Of a stretch of DNA of 64,000 bases, positions 27,227 to 38,888 are shown piece by piece. The notes beneath the pieces are model-generated. The model was given only the letters and a program-made list of their open reading frames with translations. It ran no database searches and was not told where the DNA came from. The DNA comes from Paenibacillus sp. MSJ-34. Lineage in GTDB: Bacteria; Bacillota; Bacilli; Paenibacillales; Paenibacillaceae. Made by a program: the position numbers and the translations under genes. Positions within the stretch are counted from its first letter, which is position 1. The number at the start of each line of letters is the position of its first letter. The stretch spans positions 1-64,000 of the forward strand of contig NZ_JAHLPR010000041.1 of assembly GCF_018918005.1 (NCBI RefSeq). The letters are read 5' to 3'.

Positions 27227-27246
27227 GCCGACCCGATTGGGCCGGC
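27227..27246 (-). terminator. Probable terminator after ligA
   Basis: On the minus strand GCCGGCCC and GGGTCGGC pair around AATC, followed by a short T-rich stretch (TGTTTCGG). It lies about 60 bases past the ligase stop. The weak T tract limits confidence. Confidence 0.5.
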
Positions 27247-27303
27247 TTCGTTATGAGTTGCGTTGGGTTGGGTTGCTTTGCAGAGTGCCTTGCGCTTCGC
27301 GTG

Positions 27304-29346
<2,043 letters not shown>

Positions 29347-29359
29347 TCAAATTTTACTT

Positions 29360-31702
29360 TTACACCTTTGTAATCGGGGCAAACCCGGCCAGAAGCCGTT
29401 TCACGCCTACCGGCGCCGGGAAAGCGATTTGCAGTTCGGTGTCGTTGCCGCTGCCTTTGACCGCGACGACAACGCCGACGCCCCATTTGCCGTGCGATAC
29501 TTTATCGCCGGTCTTGAACTCGCCCGCTGCCGCGCCGCCCGTTTGGGAACGGGCCGCATCCATCGGCGTCGAGACGGTCATTTTCGCCCCCGGCGTCCAA
29601 GCCGACGCGCCGCCGCGGTTGCTTTGCACGCCCGCCGGGCTTGCGGCTCTGCCGCCGGTTGCGCCGAAGCCGATGCCGCCGCCCGCGCCGCCGCGCGATC
29701 CGAATCCGAATCCCCCGGCCGACATATTGCGTCCGTAGCGATCGCGCGTAATCGCCGATTCTTCCTTCAGCTCCGCCGGAATTTCATTCAGAAAGCGGGA
29801 CGGCATATTCGCCGTCGTCCGTCCGAACAGCGTACGCATCCGCGCGCAGGTCAGGAACAGCTGCTTCTCCGCCCGGGTAATGCCCACGTAAGCGAGGCGG
29901 CGTTCTTCTTCCAGTTCCTCGTTGTCCTGGAACGCGCGGGTATGCGGGAACACGCCCTCCTCCATGCCGATAATGAACACAACCGGGAACTCCAATCCTT
30001 TCGCGCTATGCATCGTCATGAGCACGACCGCGTCTTTCGCTTCCTCTTCGTCTTTGTTCAACGTGTCGATATCGGCGATCAGCGCCAAATCGGTCAGAAA
30101 CGAAACGAGCGATTTGTCTTCGTTATTTTTCTCGAACTCTTGCGTCACGGATAGAAACTCGTCGATGTTCTCCATGCGGGAACGGGATTCCAACGTATTC
30201 TCGCGCTGCAATTCGAGCTTGTATTGGGTCATTTCAAGCATTTTCTCGGTAAGCTCGGTGACGGACAGAAATTCGAGCATTTGATGCAGCTGTCCGATCA
30301 TCGTGCGGAATTCGAGCAGCGCCGCTTTCGTTTTGCCGTTGATGTCGAGATCATCCATTTCATCGATCGTGTGAAAGATGGAGACCCCACGCTGGGCCGC
30401 CGCATCGGCTAATTTCCCGAGCGTCGTGTCGCCGATTCCGCGTTTCGGCACGTTAATGATGCGCGTTAAGCTAATGTCGTCGTCCGGGTTCGATATGAGC
30501 CGCAAGTAGGCGAGCAGGTCCTTGATCTCCTTCCGATCGTAGAACTTGATGCCTCCGACGATTTGATAAGGGATATCGGATTTGATCAAAATTTCCTCGA
30601 TGACCCGCGACTGCGCGTTCGTCCGGTACAAAATCGCATGATCCTGATACGCCTTGGCTTGCTCGCGGTTCTTTTTTATTTCCGATGTAATAAAATATCC
30701 CTCTTCATGCTCGGAATCGGCTTGATAGACGATAATTTTCGCGCCTTCGCCCTGGTCGGTCCACAGCTTCTTCGGCTTGCGTCCGGTATTATTCTTGATC
30801 ACGGCGTTGGCCGCGGCGAGAATATTGCCGGTGGAACGATAGTTTTGCTCGAGCAGAATCGTCTGCGCTTCCGGGTAGTCCTCTTCGAAGTTCATAATAT
30901 TCGTAATGTCCGCTCCGCGCCATCTGTATATCGACTGGTCGCTGTCCCCTACGACGCAAATGCGGTGATGCCGATCGGCCAACATGCGGCACAGCATGTA
31001 TTGCGCGCGGTTCGTGTCCTGGTATTCGTCGACATGGATATATTTGAATTTATGCTGGTAAAATTCGAGCACTTCCGGCACGTCCTTAAAAAGCTGGATC
31101 GTCGTCATGATGAGGTCGTCGAAATCGAGCGAATTGTTGGCCTTGAGCCGTTTCTGGTACATGGTATATACTTTCGCCGCGATGCCCTGGAAATAATCCC
31201 CGATTCGCTGTTCGTACTGCTTCGGCGAGATCAGCTCGTTCTTGGCGCCGCTGATCATCGCTTGGACCGCTTTGGGCTCGAACTTTTTCGTATCGATGTT
31301 AAGATCCTTCATGCAGCCTTTGATGACCGACAACTGGTCCGCCGAATCGAGAATGGTGAAATTGGACGAGAAGCCGATCCGCTCGATATCCCGCCGCAAA
31401 ATACGCACGCACATCGAGTGGAACGTCGATACCCAAATGTCGCCTCCTTCCGGTCCGACCAGCTTGGAGACGCGGTCCTGCATCTCGCGCGCCGCTTTGT
31501 TCGTGAACGTGATCGCGAGGATGCTCCACGGCGCGGCCTTGCGCGTCGCGATCAGGTAAGCGATGCGATGCGTCAGCACGCGCGTCTTGCCGCTGCCCGC
31601 GCCGGCCATGATGAGCAGCGGCCCTTCGGTCGCTTCCACCGCCGCGCGCTGCTGCGGATTGAGGCGTTTGATCGCTTCGTTTATGTCAATGGAATTGTGC
31701 AT
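29360..31702 (-). CDS. pcrA: ATP-dependent DNA helicase PcrA
   Basis: Superfamily 1 3'-5' helicase for repair, rolling-circle replication and clearing RNA polymerase. It has 780 residues. The Q motif LNPQQRAAV, Walker A AGAGSGKT (33-40), Walker B DEYQDTN, QNYRST and [14 protein letters not shown] are present. A Gly-rich, low-complexity stretch of about 40 residues (near 665-705) precedes the C-terminal RNA-polymerase-binding Tudor-like domain ([14 protein letters not shown]). It is co-transcribed with ligA and probably pcrB. Confidence 0.98.
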   Translation of the reverse strand: MHNSIDINEAIKRLNPQQRAAVEATEGPLLIMAGAGSGKTRVLTHRIAYLIATRKAAPWSILAITFTNKAAREMQDRVSKLVGPEGGDIWVSTFHSMCVRILRRDIERIGFSSNFTILDSADQLSVIKGCMKDLNIDTKKFEPKAVQAMISGAKNELISPKQYEQRIGDYFQGIAAKVYTMYQKRLKANNSLDFDDLIMTTIQLFKDVPEVLEFYQHKFKYIHVDEYQDTNRAQYMLCRMLADRHHRICVVGDSDQSIYRWRGADITNIMNFEEDYPEAQTILLEQNYRSTGNILAAANAVIKNNTGRKPKKLWTDQGEGAKIIVYQADSEHEEGYFITSEIKKNREQAKAYQDHAILYRTNAQSRVIEEILIKSDIPYQIVGGIKFYDRKEIKDLLAYLRLISNPDDDISLTRIINVPKRGIGDTTLGKLADAAAQRGVSIFHTIDEMDDLDINGKTKAALLEFRTMIGQLHQMLEFLSVTELTEKMLEMTQYKLELQRENTLESRSRMENIDEFLSVTQEFEKNNEDKSLVSFLTDLALIADIDTLNKDEEEAKDAVVLMTMHSAKGLEFPVVFIIGMEEGVFPHTRAFQDNEELEEERRLAYVGITRAEKQLFLTCARMRTLFGRTTANMPSRFLNEIPAELKEESAITRDRYGRNMSAGGFGFGSRGGAGGGIGFGATGGRAASPAGVQSNRGGASAWTPGAKMTVSTPMDAARSQTGGAAAGEFKTGDKVSHGKWGVGVVVAVKGSGNDTELQIAFPAPVGVKRLLAGFAPITKV

Positions 31703-31746
31703 GATGAGTGCTCCTTTCCGGTGAGTTTCAAGTAGCAGTAATCGTT

Positions 31747-32433
31747 CTATTTTACCGCCCGGACCGTTTCAAGAGCCCGTTCCATATGTTCGTAAATGAT
31801 GTTGCCGACGACAATCGTATCGGCTAAGGCCGCGGCCTGTTGCGCCTTCAGAGCGCTGTCGATCCCGCCGCCATAGAACAGCTGCGAATGATGCATGCTG
31901 CGCTTCACCCGGCCCAGCAGCTCCATGTCGCCGAATGTACCGCTGTACTCGAGGTAAACAATCGGCAGCGACAGAAGTCGTTCCCCCGCTTGTGCGTAAG
32001 CAACGGCCTCTTCGGCCGTTAAGCCCGTCTGCGCTTCGGTCAGTTTCGCGACCGCGGAGTCGCCGTTCATAATAATGTAGCCTTCCGGCACAAGCTGATC
32101 CCAAGGCATCATATAGCCGTAATCGTGTATTGCCCGCTGATGATGTCCGATCAGCCACTCCGCGCGCGTCGTATTGAGCACCATGGGGATCATGTATAAG
32201 TCGAATCCCGGCACCACCGCTTCATGATTCGATATTTCCAGCACGCAAGGCACTTCATATTGCCGCACGCGCGAGAGCAGTTCCACCGTATTGTCGTATG
32301 TGACCCCGGTCGATCCGCCGACCATGATCGCATCAGTTCCGGACATGCAGACGCGGTCGAGCGCTTCGTCCGAAAGCGTGCGGTCGGGATCGAGTTTGAA
32401 CACATGGCGCCAGGGTGAGTAGAATGGTTTCAA
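31747..32433 (-). CDS. pcrB: Heptaprenylglyceryl phosphate synthase PcrB
   Basis: Transfers a heptaprenyl group to glycerol-1-phosphate to make an archaea-like ether lipid in Bacillales (known for the family). It is a TIM-barrel protein of 228 residues, with FKLDPDR near the N-terminus, [22 protein letters not shown] and YGGGIDS, the last binding the phosphate. It begins with TTG at 32433, with GGAGGA upstream. It lies directly upstream of pcrA, in the normal order. Confidence 0.95.
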   Translation of the reverse strand: MKPFYSPWRHVFKLDPDRTLSDEALDRVCMSGTDAIMVGGSTGVTYDNTVELLSRVRQYEVPCVLEISNHEAVVPGFDLYMIPMVLNTTRAEWLIGHHQRAIHDYGYMMPWDQLVPEGYIIMNGDSAVAKLTEAQTGLTAEEAVAYAQAGERLLSLPIVYLEYSGTFGDMELLGRVKRSMHHSQLFYGGGIDSALKAQQAAALADTIVVGNIIYEHMERALETVRAVK

Positions 32434-32684
32434 GGGGAGTTCCTCCGTTGTTTACGTTGTTGGATCGTATGAATGAGTTATTTGAAGTGCATAAATATCC
32501 TAACAGAATAAGTCTAGTCCACGCGAGGAATGCTGTCAATTTGATGATACCAGAGGGAATGTGTGTTCGCAAGCGAAGTTTGCTGGCCGCTGAAATGTTT
32601 ATAACCCCCATGAAACATGCTAAAATAATAATACCATCGGGGTAAACGGACGTTATCGATCATTTGCCGGAGGAGGCGATTTTT

Positions 32685-33041
32685 TTGCTGCTAGATCCTT
32701 CCATACGCCAACATTTTATGCGGACTGCTTCGGAGCATCGCAACGTTCGGCGCGTATTCCTGTTTGGCTCGCGAGCCAAAGGAGATGCCGACGAGCGTTC
32801 GGACATCGATCTGGCGGTCGAAGCGCCCGAAGCGGATGAAAAGGAATGGCTTGAAATTATGCATCAATTAGAGGACGCCGATACGTTGCTTGCCATAGAT
32901 ATTATACGATTAGATGAAGCCTCCTCTTCCTTGCGCGAAGTGATATCTAAGGAGGGTCAAATTGTTTATGAACAGCCGAAAGGTGAAACAAAGCCTGACG
33001 AACTTAGGCAACGCGATCATGCGGTTAAAGGAAGCGATTGA
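32685..33041 (+). CDS. mntA: MNT-type nucleotidyltransferase antitoxin
   Basis: 118-residue minimal nucleotidyltransferase with the signature GS-X10-DXD: Gly28-Ser29 and Asp40/Asp42. In HepT/MntA systems this protein adds AMP residues to a Tyr of the HEPN toxin and so disarms it (established). The TTG at 32685 is chosen because GGAGGAGG (32669-32676) lies eight bases upstream; an earlier TTG at 32664 precedes that site. Its 3' end overlaps the toxin gene by about 80 bases, so the two are coupled. Confidence 0.85.
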   Translation: MLLDPSIRQHFMRTASEHRNVRRVFLFGSRAKGDADERSDIDLAVEAPEADEKEWLEIMHQLEDADTLLAIDIIRLDEASSSLREVISKEGQIVYEQPKGETKPDELRQRDHAVKGSD

Positions 33042-33390
33042 GTCGGATCATTCCGGCACGAACAGTCTGGTCGTCGACGCGACGATTCAGAGATTTGAGT
33101 TTGTCATCGAACTGTATTGGAAAACATTGAAACGAATTCTCGCTTACGAGGGAATCGAAACATCGACTCCTCGGGAAGCGTTGCAACAAGCATATTCCTC
33201 CCGCTTCATTGATAACGAAACTTTGTGGCTTCAATTTCTGAAAAATCGGAACGCAACCTCCCACATTTACGACGAGGATACAGCGCTTAGAATTTTCCGT
33301 CATATACAAAAAAATTTCGAAGAGTTCGAACAAGTATATCGACGGTTAATGCAAAGATACGAAGTAGATGTTCAAAAACAAGATGAATAA
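32962..33390 (+). CDS. hepT: HEPN toxin, HepT/HI0074 family
   Basis: 142-residue helical HEPN protein. It carries the exact catalytic signature R-X4-H-X-Y: Arg96, His101, Tyr103 in RNATSHIY. HepT-type toxins are RNases inactivated when the Tyr is AMPylated by MntA (known for the family). The TTG at 32962 has AAGGAGGG six bases upstream; an ATG at 32968 is nearly as good. The order is antitoxin then toxin. A terminator follows. Genes of this family were long annotated as nucleotidyltransferase substrate-binding proteins. Confidence 0.85.
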   Translation: MFMNSRKVKQSLTNLGNAIMRLKEAIESDHSGTNSLVVDATIQRFEFVIELYWKTLKRILAYEGIETSTPREALQQAYSSRFIDNETLWLQFLKNRNATSHIYDEDTALRIFRHIQKNFEEFEQVYRRLMQRYEVDVQKQDE

Positions 33391-33391
33391 A

Positions 33392-33438
33392 GAAAGCCGG
33401 CCGCTTCCTTAAAAAGGGTACGATGTGCCGGCCTTTTT
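33392..33438 (+). terminator. Terminator after hepT
   Basis: AAAGCCGGC and GCCGGCCTTTTTAT form a stem followed by T's. The stem overlaps the last codons of the convergent acyltransferase gene and may work in both directions. Confidence 0.75.
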
Positions 33439-34485
33439 ATTGGCTTTATATCTTCTAGTCCGGAAACTTTTCTTGATGAAATTCGTCAATTTGATTTCAA
33501 TATACCGGTACGATACATGCGAAACGGCAATAGACAATGCCAGAGACAGCACCGCATAAATCGCAAATTCATACTCGGGTACGCCCAATCCAATCCGTGG
33601 AACGACTCTTTTGAGCGGGAACATGATGACCGTATGCCACATATATAAACTAAAACTAATCTGCCCTAAGTAACGCATCATACGCGTTCGCAGAAATCGG
33701 GAAAAGAAGCCGTGCTCCATCGCGACCGTAAGAAAAAACAGATAACTAAGCAATAACGGAATAATTAAATAGAACTGTTTCAGCTGATACGATAAATAAA
33801 TGAATATAAGTAAAATGAACCCGCCTAAGCTAAACAATTTGGAAGGTTTCCAACTTGCTTTGATTTGATTCTCGCTCATAAATACGGCAATCCCAACGAG
33901 GAAAAACAGAAAATTAGGATGCCAATATACAACAGTGAGGCAGACAGCAGCTAATAGGAAGAAGCAAAAATATTTTACAAAGCGGTGATAAGACTCCTTG
34001 CTCCATACGATAAAGACCAATCCCGCTAAAATATAAAAAGCAAACTCATAACTGAGCGACCAGGCTACGATCTGTGCGATCGGAAGAGGAAACATGCCTG
34101 GAAGCAACAATAGATTGGAGAAGAAATGAACCATATACTCCCCTGCTCCGATTCCGTCCATCCATTTGTATTTCATGAACGGCCCAACAGCGAAGATCAT
34201 GAGGTGAATCACAATGAAAACAGGATAAATACGCAATAGGCGATTGATGAAAAAGGCTTTGACGGTCCTTGTCGAGATCAGACTTCTCGTGATCAAGTAT
34301 CCGCTTATAACAAAAAAGAGATTCACGGAGATCGAACCGGCGTGGTGGATTAGATATAATATGTTGTTTTTTGGAAGAGCCGTAATAGAGTTTTCCAGGA
34401 CGGCCGATTCGTAGATATGATATAAAACGACAGAAAGGGCTAAAAACCCCCTTAAACCGGTCAATGTTTCATTGTGCTGTTTCAT
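33409..34485 (-). CDS. Acyltransferase family 3 membrane protein (OafA/YrhL type)
   Basis: Likely acetylates or acylates a cell-surface glycan. It has 358 residues with about ten hydrophobic segments and opens with LTGLRGFLALSVVLYHIYE, the conserved Arg-and-His segment of family 3. No SGNH domain is attached. It stands at the edge of the glycan locus and is divergent from the priming transferase, so the glycan is the probable substrate (inference). Confidence 0.88.
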   Translation of the reverse strand: MKQHNETLTGLRGFLALSVVLYHIYESAVLENSITALPKNNILYLIHHAGSISVNLFFVISGYLITRSLISTRTVKAFFINRLLRIYPVFIVIHLMIFAVGPFMKYKWMDGIGAGEYMVHFFSNLLLLPGMFPLPIAQIVAWSLSYEFAFYILAGLVFIVWSKESYHRFVKYFCFFLLAAVCLTVVYWHPNFLFFLVGIAVFMSENQIKASWKPSKLFSLGGFILLIFIYLSYQLKQFYLIIPLLLSYLFFLTVAMEHGFFSRFLRTRMMRYLGQISFSLYMWHTVIMFPLKRVVPRIGLGVPEYEFAIYAVLSLALSIAVSHVSYRYIEIKLTNFIKKSFRTRRYKANKKAGTSYPF

Positions 34486-34625
34486 AGTTCCATTAAAATC
34501 GAAAAGGTCCCCTCTGTCAATCGACCGTCAACTCCTGCCGCCTTCTTTTGTCGAATCAACTGAATTCCCCCCATTCTTATGCTATAATCGAAAAGTAGGC
34601 AATTGAAGTAAAGGGGTCACATGGA

Positions 34626-36119
34626 ATGAATGCGCAAGTTCAAATAAACAAAACCAATCTCATTCTCGCAGAGCATATCGCCAGTCATAAAAAGAAAATC
34701 GTCCGCACGGAGAGAATGATTAACGCAGCGTTAATAGGACTAGAGTACGTATTATACATAGCCTGTTTTATTGTGCTGTTTATGTGGCGTGTTATGCCGG
34801 ATTACCCTGGCGTTGATGCGGATAACCTTATCGGCGGGCTTTCGCAAATTACCGTTCTGAACGATTATATGATTCTGCTAGGTTTTATTTTTATCATTTA
34901 TTCCGTCATTATGTTTCAGAAAGGACTCTATCGTTTCAACCGGTCGGCCAGCCTGATCGACGATATGAGCACGATCGTCAAAGCGATCGCCATCTCTTTC
35001 CTCATCGCGCTCGGGTTTGCCTTTTTTCTGAAAACGAGTTTTCTATATTCCCGGGTCGTCATTCTGATGTTTTCCGTTTCTATGCTCGCATCGGCGATGC
35101 TTATCAGATCGTTAAAATTGATCATCGTCGTCCAATTGAAAAAATCGAAGATGCATACGAGAAATGTCCTCATTATCGGAGCCGGCAAAGTTGGAGCGGA
35201 TTTAAGCCATAAATTAACCGGTAAAAAGACGATCGGGTACCATTTTGTCGGATTTTTGGACGATTATAAGAAGGGCGGCAACATTCTCGGGCAAACGCGG
35301 GATTTGGAAAAAGTCATTCAAAGAAATAAAGTGCATGAAATTTACATTACGATTCCTTCCGAGCGGGCCTTAATTCATCGTATTATATCGACGATACGCA
35401 AATACGATATTCAAATCAAAGTCATTCCGGAAATGTTCGAGCTTGTCGCGACAACGGTTAATTTCGATAAGACCTACGATTATGCGTATATTGAAATTGT
35501 GAAAACGCCTCTGCGCGGAGTGAATTTAGTTCTGAAACGGTGTATCGACTTTATTTTATCCGGATTTGGTTTGGCCTTGCTCTCGCCATTGTTATGCATA
35601 GTCGCGCTACTAATCAAAATCGATTCGAAAGGGCCGGTATTTTTCAAGCAAAAGAGAATCGGCAAAAGCGGTTCCACCTTTCATATGTATAAATTTCGTT
35701 CCATGATCTACGATGCCGAGGAAATGAAGAAAAAGCTGGAGCGGCATAACGAAGCTACCGGTCCGGTTTTCAAAATGAAAAACGATCCTCGGGTGACGCG
35801 CATCGGACGGTTTATTCGCAAATATTCGATCGACGAGTTGCCCCAATTGTTCAACGTACTTCGTGGAGAAATGAGCTTGATCGGACCGCGCCCTCCTTTG
35901 CCGGAAGAAGTGGAGCGATATACGGACCAGCACTGGATCCGGCTCGATGTGCTGCCTGGGATTACGGGATTATGGCAAGTAAGCGGCAGAAGCGATTTAA
36001 CTTTTGAAGAGTGGGTGAATTTGGATATTTATTATATAGAGAAATGGAGCGTTTCGCTGGATATTAAAATACTGCTTAAGACGATCCCCGTCGTACTGAA
36101 GGGCGAAGGAGCGTATTGA
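34626..36119 (+). CDS. Undecaprenyl-phosphate sugar phosphotransferase (priming enzyme, WcaJ type)
   Basis: Starts glycan synthesis by moving a sugar-1-phosphate from a nucleotide sugar to undecaprenyl phosphate. It has 497 residues: four or five N-terminal membrane spans (about 30-150), a CoA-binding-like NAD fold (NVLIIGAGKVGADL, about 180), and a C-terminal sugar-transferase domain with a membrane hairpin (about 310), KMKNDPRVTRIGRFIRKYS and PGITGLWQVSGRSD. A TATAAT at 34583-34588 is a likely -10 box, but no matching -35 is clear. Glucose or galactose is the usual substrate; not resolved here. Confidence 0.9.
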   Translation: MNAQVQINKTNLILAEHIASHKKKIVRTERMINAALIGLEYVLYIACFIVLFMWRVMPDYPGVDADNLIGGLSQITVLNDYMILLGFIFIIYSVIMFQKGLYRFNRSASLIDDMSTIVKAIAISFLIALGFAFFLKTSFLYSRVVILMFSVSMLASAMLIRSLKLIIVVQLKKSKMHTRNVLIIGAGKVGADLSHKLTGKKTIGYHFVGFLDDYKKGGNILGQTRDLEKVIQRNKVHEIYITIPSERALIHRIISTIRKYDIQIKVIPEMFELVATTVNFDKTYDYAYIEIVKTPLRGVNLVLKRCIDFILSGFGLALLSPLLCIVALLIKIDSKGPVFFKQKRIGKSGSTFHMYKFRSMIYDAEEMKKKLERHNEATGPVFKMKNDPRVTRIGRFIRKYSIDELPQLFNVLRGEMSLIGPRPPLPEEVERYTDQHWIRLDVLPGITGLWQVSGRSDLTFEEWVNLDIYYIEKWSVSLDIKILLKTIPVVLKGEGAY

Positions 36120-36128
36120 CGGCTTGAA

Positions 36129-36152
36129 AAAAACCCGGATATCCGGGTTTTT
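36129..36152. terminator. Bidirectional terminator
   Basis: AAAACCCGGATATCCGGGTTTTT is a near-perfect palindrome with flanking A and T tracts. It separates the priming transferase gene from the convergent GT2 gene. Confidence 0.9.
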
Positions 36153-36170
36153 CTTGCGTTCGAAGAAGTT

Positions 36171-37034
36171 TTATCTGCTCAGAAGCTTGGATTTGATAAT
36201 GGCCAGCGCGAATTGAACGGCAATTCCCGCATAGATGCACCAACTTACCCAGAACGGGTACTTTTGTTTATAATGCTTATTGTAAAAGATGACCATGGAA
36301 CGATGAAATTCGTATGTGATTCTAAGCGGCTTGTTGCGGCTGCTGGCTCTTTTGTAGTGCATGATGGTTGTTCGCGGGTAATAGTAGTTTTTCCAGCCGG
36401 CTTGCTTGATGCGGTAGCACCAATCGGTATCTTCGGCATACATAAAGAACGTTTCATCCAGCATCCCCACCTCGTCGATCGTCTCTTTGCGGACAAGCAT
36501 AAAAGCGCCAACCAAACAATCGATCTCGTATTCCTCGTCCGGGCTCAAATATCCTAGTTGATATTGATTGAACCGGGGATTATTCGGAAACAGTTTGGAA
36601 AACCCGAACGCATAATAAAACGAAGCCGATGGCGTCGGAAATCCGCGTTTGCACGCTTTGTCCAGCGATCCGTCGGGCAGGATAACTTTACACCCCGAAG
36701 CTCCTACATCGGGCCTGGAGTCCATGAAGGACAGCATGATCTCTAGCGTGTCCGGTTGAATAACCGTATCCGAGTTTAGCAATAAGACGTATCGCCCTCG
36801 TGCAATCTCCATGCCCTGGTTGTTCGCTTTGGCAAAACCGGTGTTATCTTCGTTTCGGATCAATCTGGCTTGCGGATAGGATTGCTCGATTTGCCGAACG
36901 CTGTCGTCTTTGGAATCATTGTCGATGACAATGACTTCATAACTGTATTCGGTCTCCGATGCATAGACGGATTGGAGACAGTCTAGCGTTAATTTGCAAG
37001 TATTGTAGCTTACGATGAGGATACTGACATCCAT
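36171..37034 (-). CDS. Glycosyltransferase family 2, rhamnosyltransferase-like
   Basis: 287-residue GT-A enzyme opening with MDVSILIVSYNT, an NTGFAKANNQGM segment (typical of WbbL-like rhamnosyltransferases), a LLNSDT motif for the metal site, and ending in a hydrophobic segment. The ATG at 37034 is chosen because AGAGGT lies six bases upstream and the domain starts at residue 2; the longer reading adds 59 unrelated residues. It is the last gene of the rml cluster, so dTDP-L-rhamnose is the likely donor (inference). Confidence 0.88.
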   Translation of the reverse strand: MDVSILIVSYNTCKLTLDCLQSVYASETEYSYEVIVIDNDSKDDSVRQIEQSYPQARLIRNEDNTGFAKANNQGMEIARGRYVLLLNSDTVIQPDTLEIMLSFMDSRPDVGASGCKVILPDGSLDKACKRGFPTPSASFYYAFGFSKLFPNNPRFNQYQLGYLSPDEEYEIDCLVGAFMLVRKETIDEVGMLDETFFMYAEDTDWCYRIKQAGWKNYYYPRTTIMHYKRASSRNKPLRITYEFHRSMVIFYNKHYKQKYPFWVSWCIYAGIAVQFALAIIKSKLLSR

Positions 37035-37083
37035 TGGTTTACCTCTGTGATTGTTAGTTTCAGTTATTATAACATGAAAAAGA

Positions 37084-38013
37084 CTAGAATTTGATTCTAG
37101 CCTTTTGCCTTTGTTGGATATGTGTGCGTTTTTGTTTGAGTTTCGGACGTTCTTTGAAGAAGGAACGCCATGCTCCGAGTAGCCCGGGTTCCGTGAACAG
37201 CGCGAAAGCAAAGCCGGCTATTTCATAGGGAATGATGTGAAGTACGTTTCTGCCAATTTGCGACAGGGAATCGTTTTTATACATCATCTTATAGCGGTTG
37301 ATGTAGGAGTGTCTGCGCACGAATAAAGGCTGCTTGCTGCGCGCTCCCTGTTTCCAGCCGCGAACATGATAGGCGATTGCATCCGCAACGTAGTAGGCTT
37401 TCCACCCTAATAGCCGAGCCCGCCACGCAACATCGACATCTTCTTTGTAGGCGAAGAAATCTTCGTCGAAAAACTCCCCCTGCACCCGAATATCGTCGAC
37501 CATCCGCTTTGCATAGAGCGCCGCAGCGCCTGATACGCCAAACACCTCGCCCGAGTCGTTCCATCGTTCTGCGTCCTCGCCCGCCCCCCTGTCGAATGCT
37601 CTGCGTGCTTTGTTCATGACAATGCCGGTGCTATCGACTTTAGTCGGATCGGATTGTAAGAGCAGTTTTCCTGTGGCGCTGCCGATCTTGTCGTCTCGCT
37701 CCATCTGTTTAATGATCGAAGCGACATAGTCCTGATGCAACACGACATCCGGATTCAATACGAGGTAATAATCGGAATCGGACAATGCCATCGCCTGATT
37801 ATGCGCCGGGGCAAAGCCGGTATTCGTTTCATTGCGTACGAGACGAATGTTATTGCCCATCGTTTTCACAATTTCAAATGTCGAATCCGTCGAGGCGTTG
37901 TCAATTACGATAACCTGCGAAATCGGATGCGTTTGTTGGAAAACAGACTCCAAACACCGGCGGATATATTGGGCGCTGTTGTATGTGACGATATGAACGC
38001 TAACGGTTGGCAT
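37084..38013 (-). CDS. Glycosyltransferase family 2, rhamnosyltransferase-like
   Basis: 309-residue GT-A enzyme similar in kind to its downstream neighbour. VSVHIVTYNS opens it, NTGFAPAHNQAM and VLNPDV follow, and KEDVDVAWRA is a likely acceptor-side motif. The C-terminus is basic (KQKRTHIQQRQKARIK). It is spaced about 50 bases from the next GT2 and 20 bases from rfbD, so they are one transcript. A probable rhamnosyltransferase. Confidence 0.88.
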   Translation of the reverse strand: MPTVSVHIVTYNSAQYIRRCLESVFQQTHPISQVIVIDNASTDSTFEIVKTMGNNIRLVRNETNTGFAPAHNQAMALSDSDYYLVLNPDVVLHQDYVASIIKQMERDDKIGSATGKLLLQSDPTKVDSTGIVMNKARRAFDRGAGEDAERWNDSGEVFGVSGAAALYAKRMVDDIRVQGEFFDEDFFAYKEDVDVAWRARLLGWKAYYVADAIAYHVRGWKQGARSKQPLFVRRHSYINRYKMMYKNDSLSQIGRNVLHIIPYEIAGFAFALFTEPGLLGAWRSFFKERPKLKQKRTHIQQRQKARIKF

Positions 38014-38033
38014 GATGGCATGACCTCAAACTT

Positions 38034-38879
38034 TTATTTTTTTAACTCGACGATAAATTCCTTTAATGCGTCACGCCACTGCCTCAAGTCCTCGAATCCG
38101 TTCGTGCGAATCGAGCCGTGATCCAACACGGAGTTTTTCGGCCTCGGGGCGGGACGCGGGAATTCCGCCGTCGTACATGGACGAACCTCGGTCTCCATAC
38201 CCGCTTCCTCGAAAATCGCTTTCGCAAATTCATACCATGAACAGTTTCCGGTATTGGAGGCGTGATAGACACCGTATTTTTCAGTAGCAACCAGTTCTAA
38301 TAAAAAAGTCGCTAAATCCACCGTATACGTTGGAGAGCCGATTTGATCATGCACCACCTGCAGGGAAGGCTTTTCTCGTCCGAGCTTCAGCATCGTTTTC
38401 ACGAAGTTATTCCCGTTCTTCCCGTAAACCCAAGAAGTTCTAACAATGAAATAGCGCGAACATAACGTTTGCACCAGTTGTTCCCCGGCCCGCTTGGACT
38501 TGCCATAGACGGTTTGCGGATTGGTGCTGTCGTATTCACGATACGGCTCTGTCGATGTTCCGTCAAAGACGTAGTCCGTGCTGAGATAGCATACTTTTGC
38601 GCCCGTTTTTTCCGCTGCAACAGCGATATTTCGCGAACCGACCGCATTAACAAGGTATGCTTGATCCTCTTCGGACTCCGCCGCATCGACGGCCGTGTAA
38701 GCGGCGCAATGCACGATGACGTCCGGTTGAGACGCACTGATGATATCATTGCATGCCTGTTGGTTGGCAATATCTAATTTCGAACGATCCAGATCGATCA
38801 CGTCATGGCCATTTTGCTTAAATATAGCCGCGACATCGGTTCCTAGCTGCCCCCCTGCTCCCGTAACGATCACCTTCAT
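38034..38879 (-). CDS. rfbD: dTDP-4-dehydrorhamnose reductase
   Basis: Last step of dTDP-L-rhamnose synthesis: NAD(P)H reduction of the 4-keto group. It has 281 residues and a Rossmann fold: GAGGQLGTDV (7-16), STDYVFDG, and the catalytic YGKSKRAGE (YxxxK). It ends with the GSIRTNGF segment typical of RmlD. It lies ten bases after rfbB. Confidence 0.96.
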   Translation of the reverse strand: MKVIVTGAGGQLGTDVAAIFKQNGHDVIDLDRSKLDIANQQACNDIISASQPDVIVHCAAYTAVDAAESEEDQAYLVNAVGSRNIAVAAEKTGAKVCYLSTDYVFDGTSTEPYREYDSTNPQTVYGKSKRAGEQLVQTLCSRYFIVRTSWVYGKNGNNFVKTMLKLGREKPSLQVVHDQIGSPTYTVDLATFLLELVATEKYGVYHASNTGNCSWYEFAKAIFEEAGMETEVRPCTTAEFPRPAPRPKNSVLDHGSIRTNGFEDLRQWRDALKEFIVELKK

Positions 38880-38888
38880 GGCAGCACC

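Noticed and set aside
30563-31735. Plus-strand frame of 390 codons opposite pcrA.
   Set aside because: Antisense shadow of the helicase gene, with no recognisable protein features.
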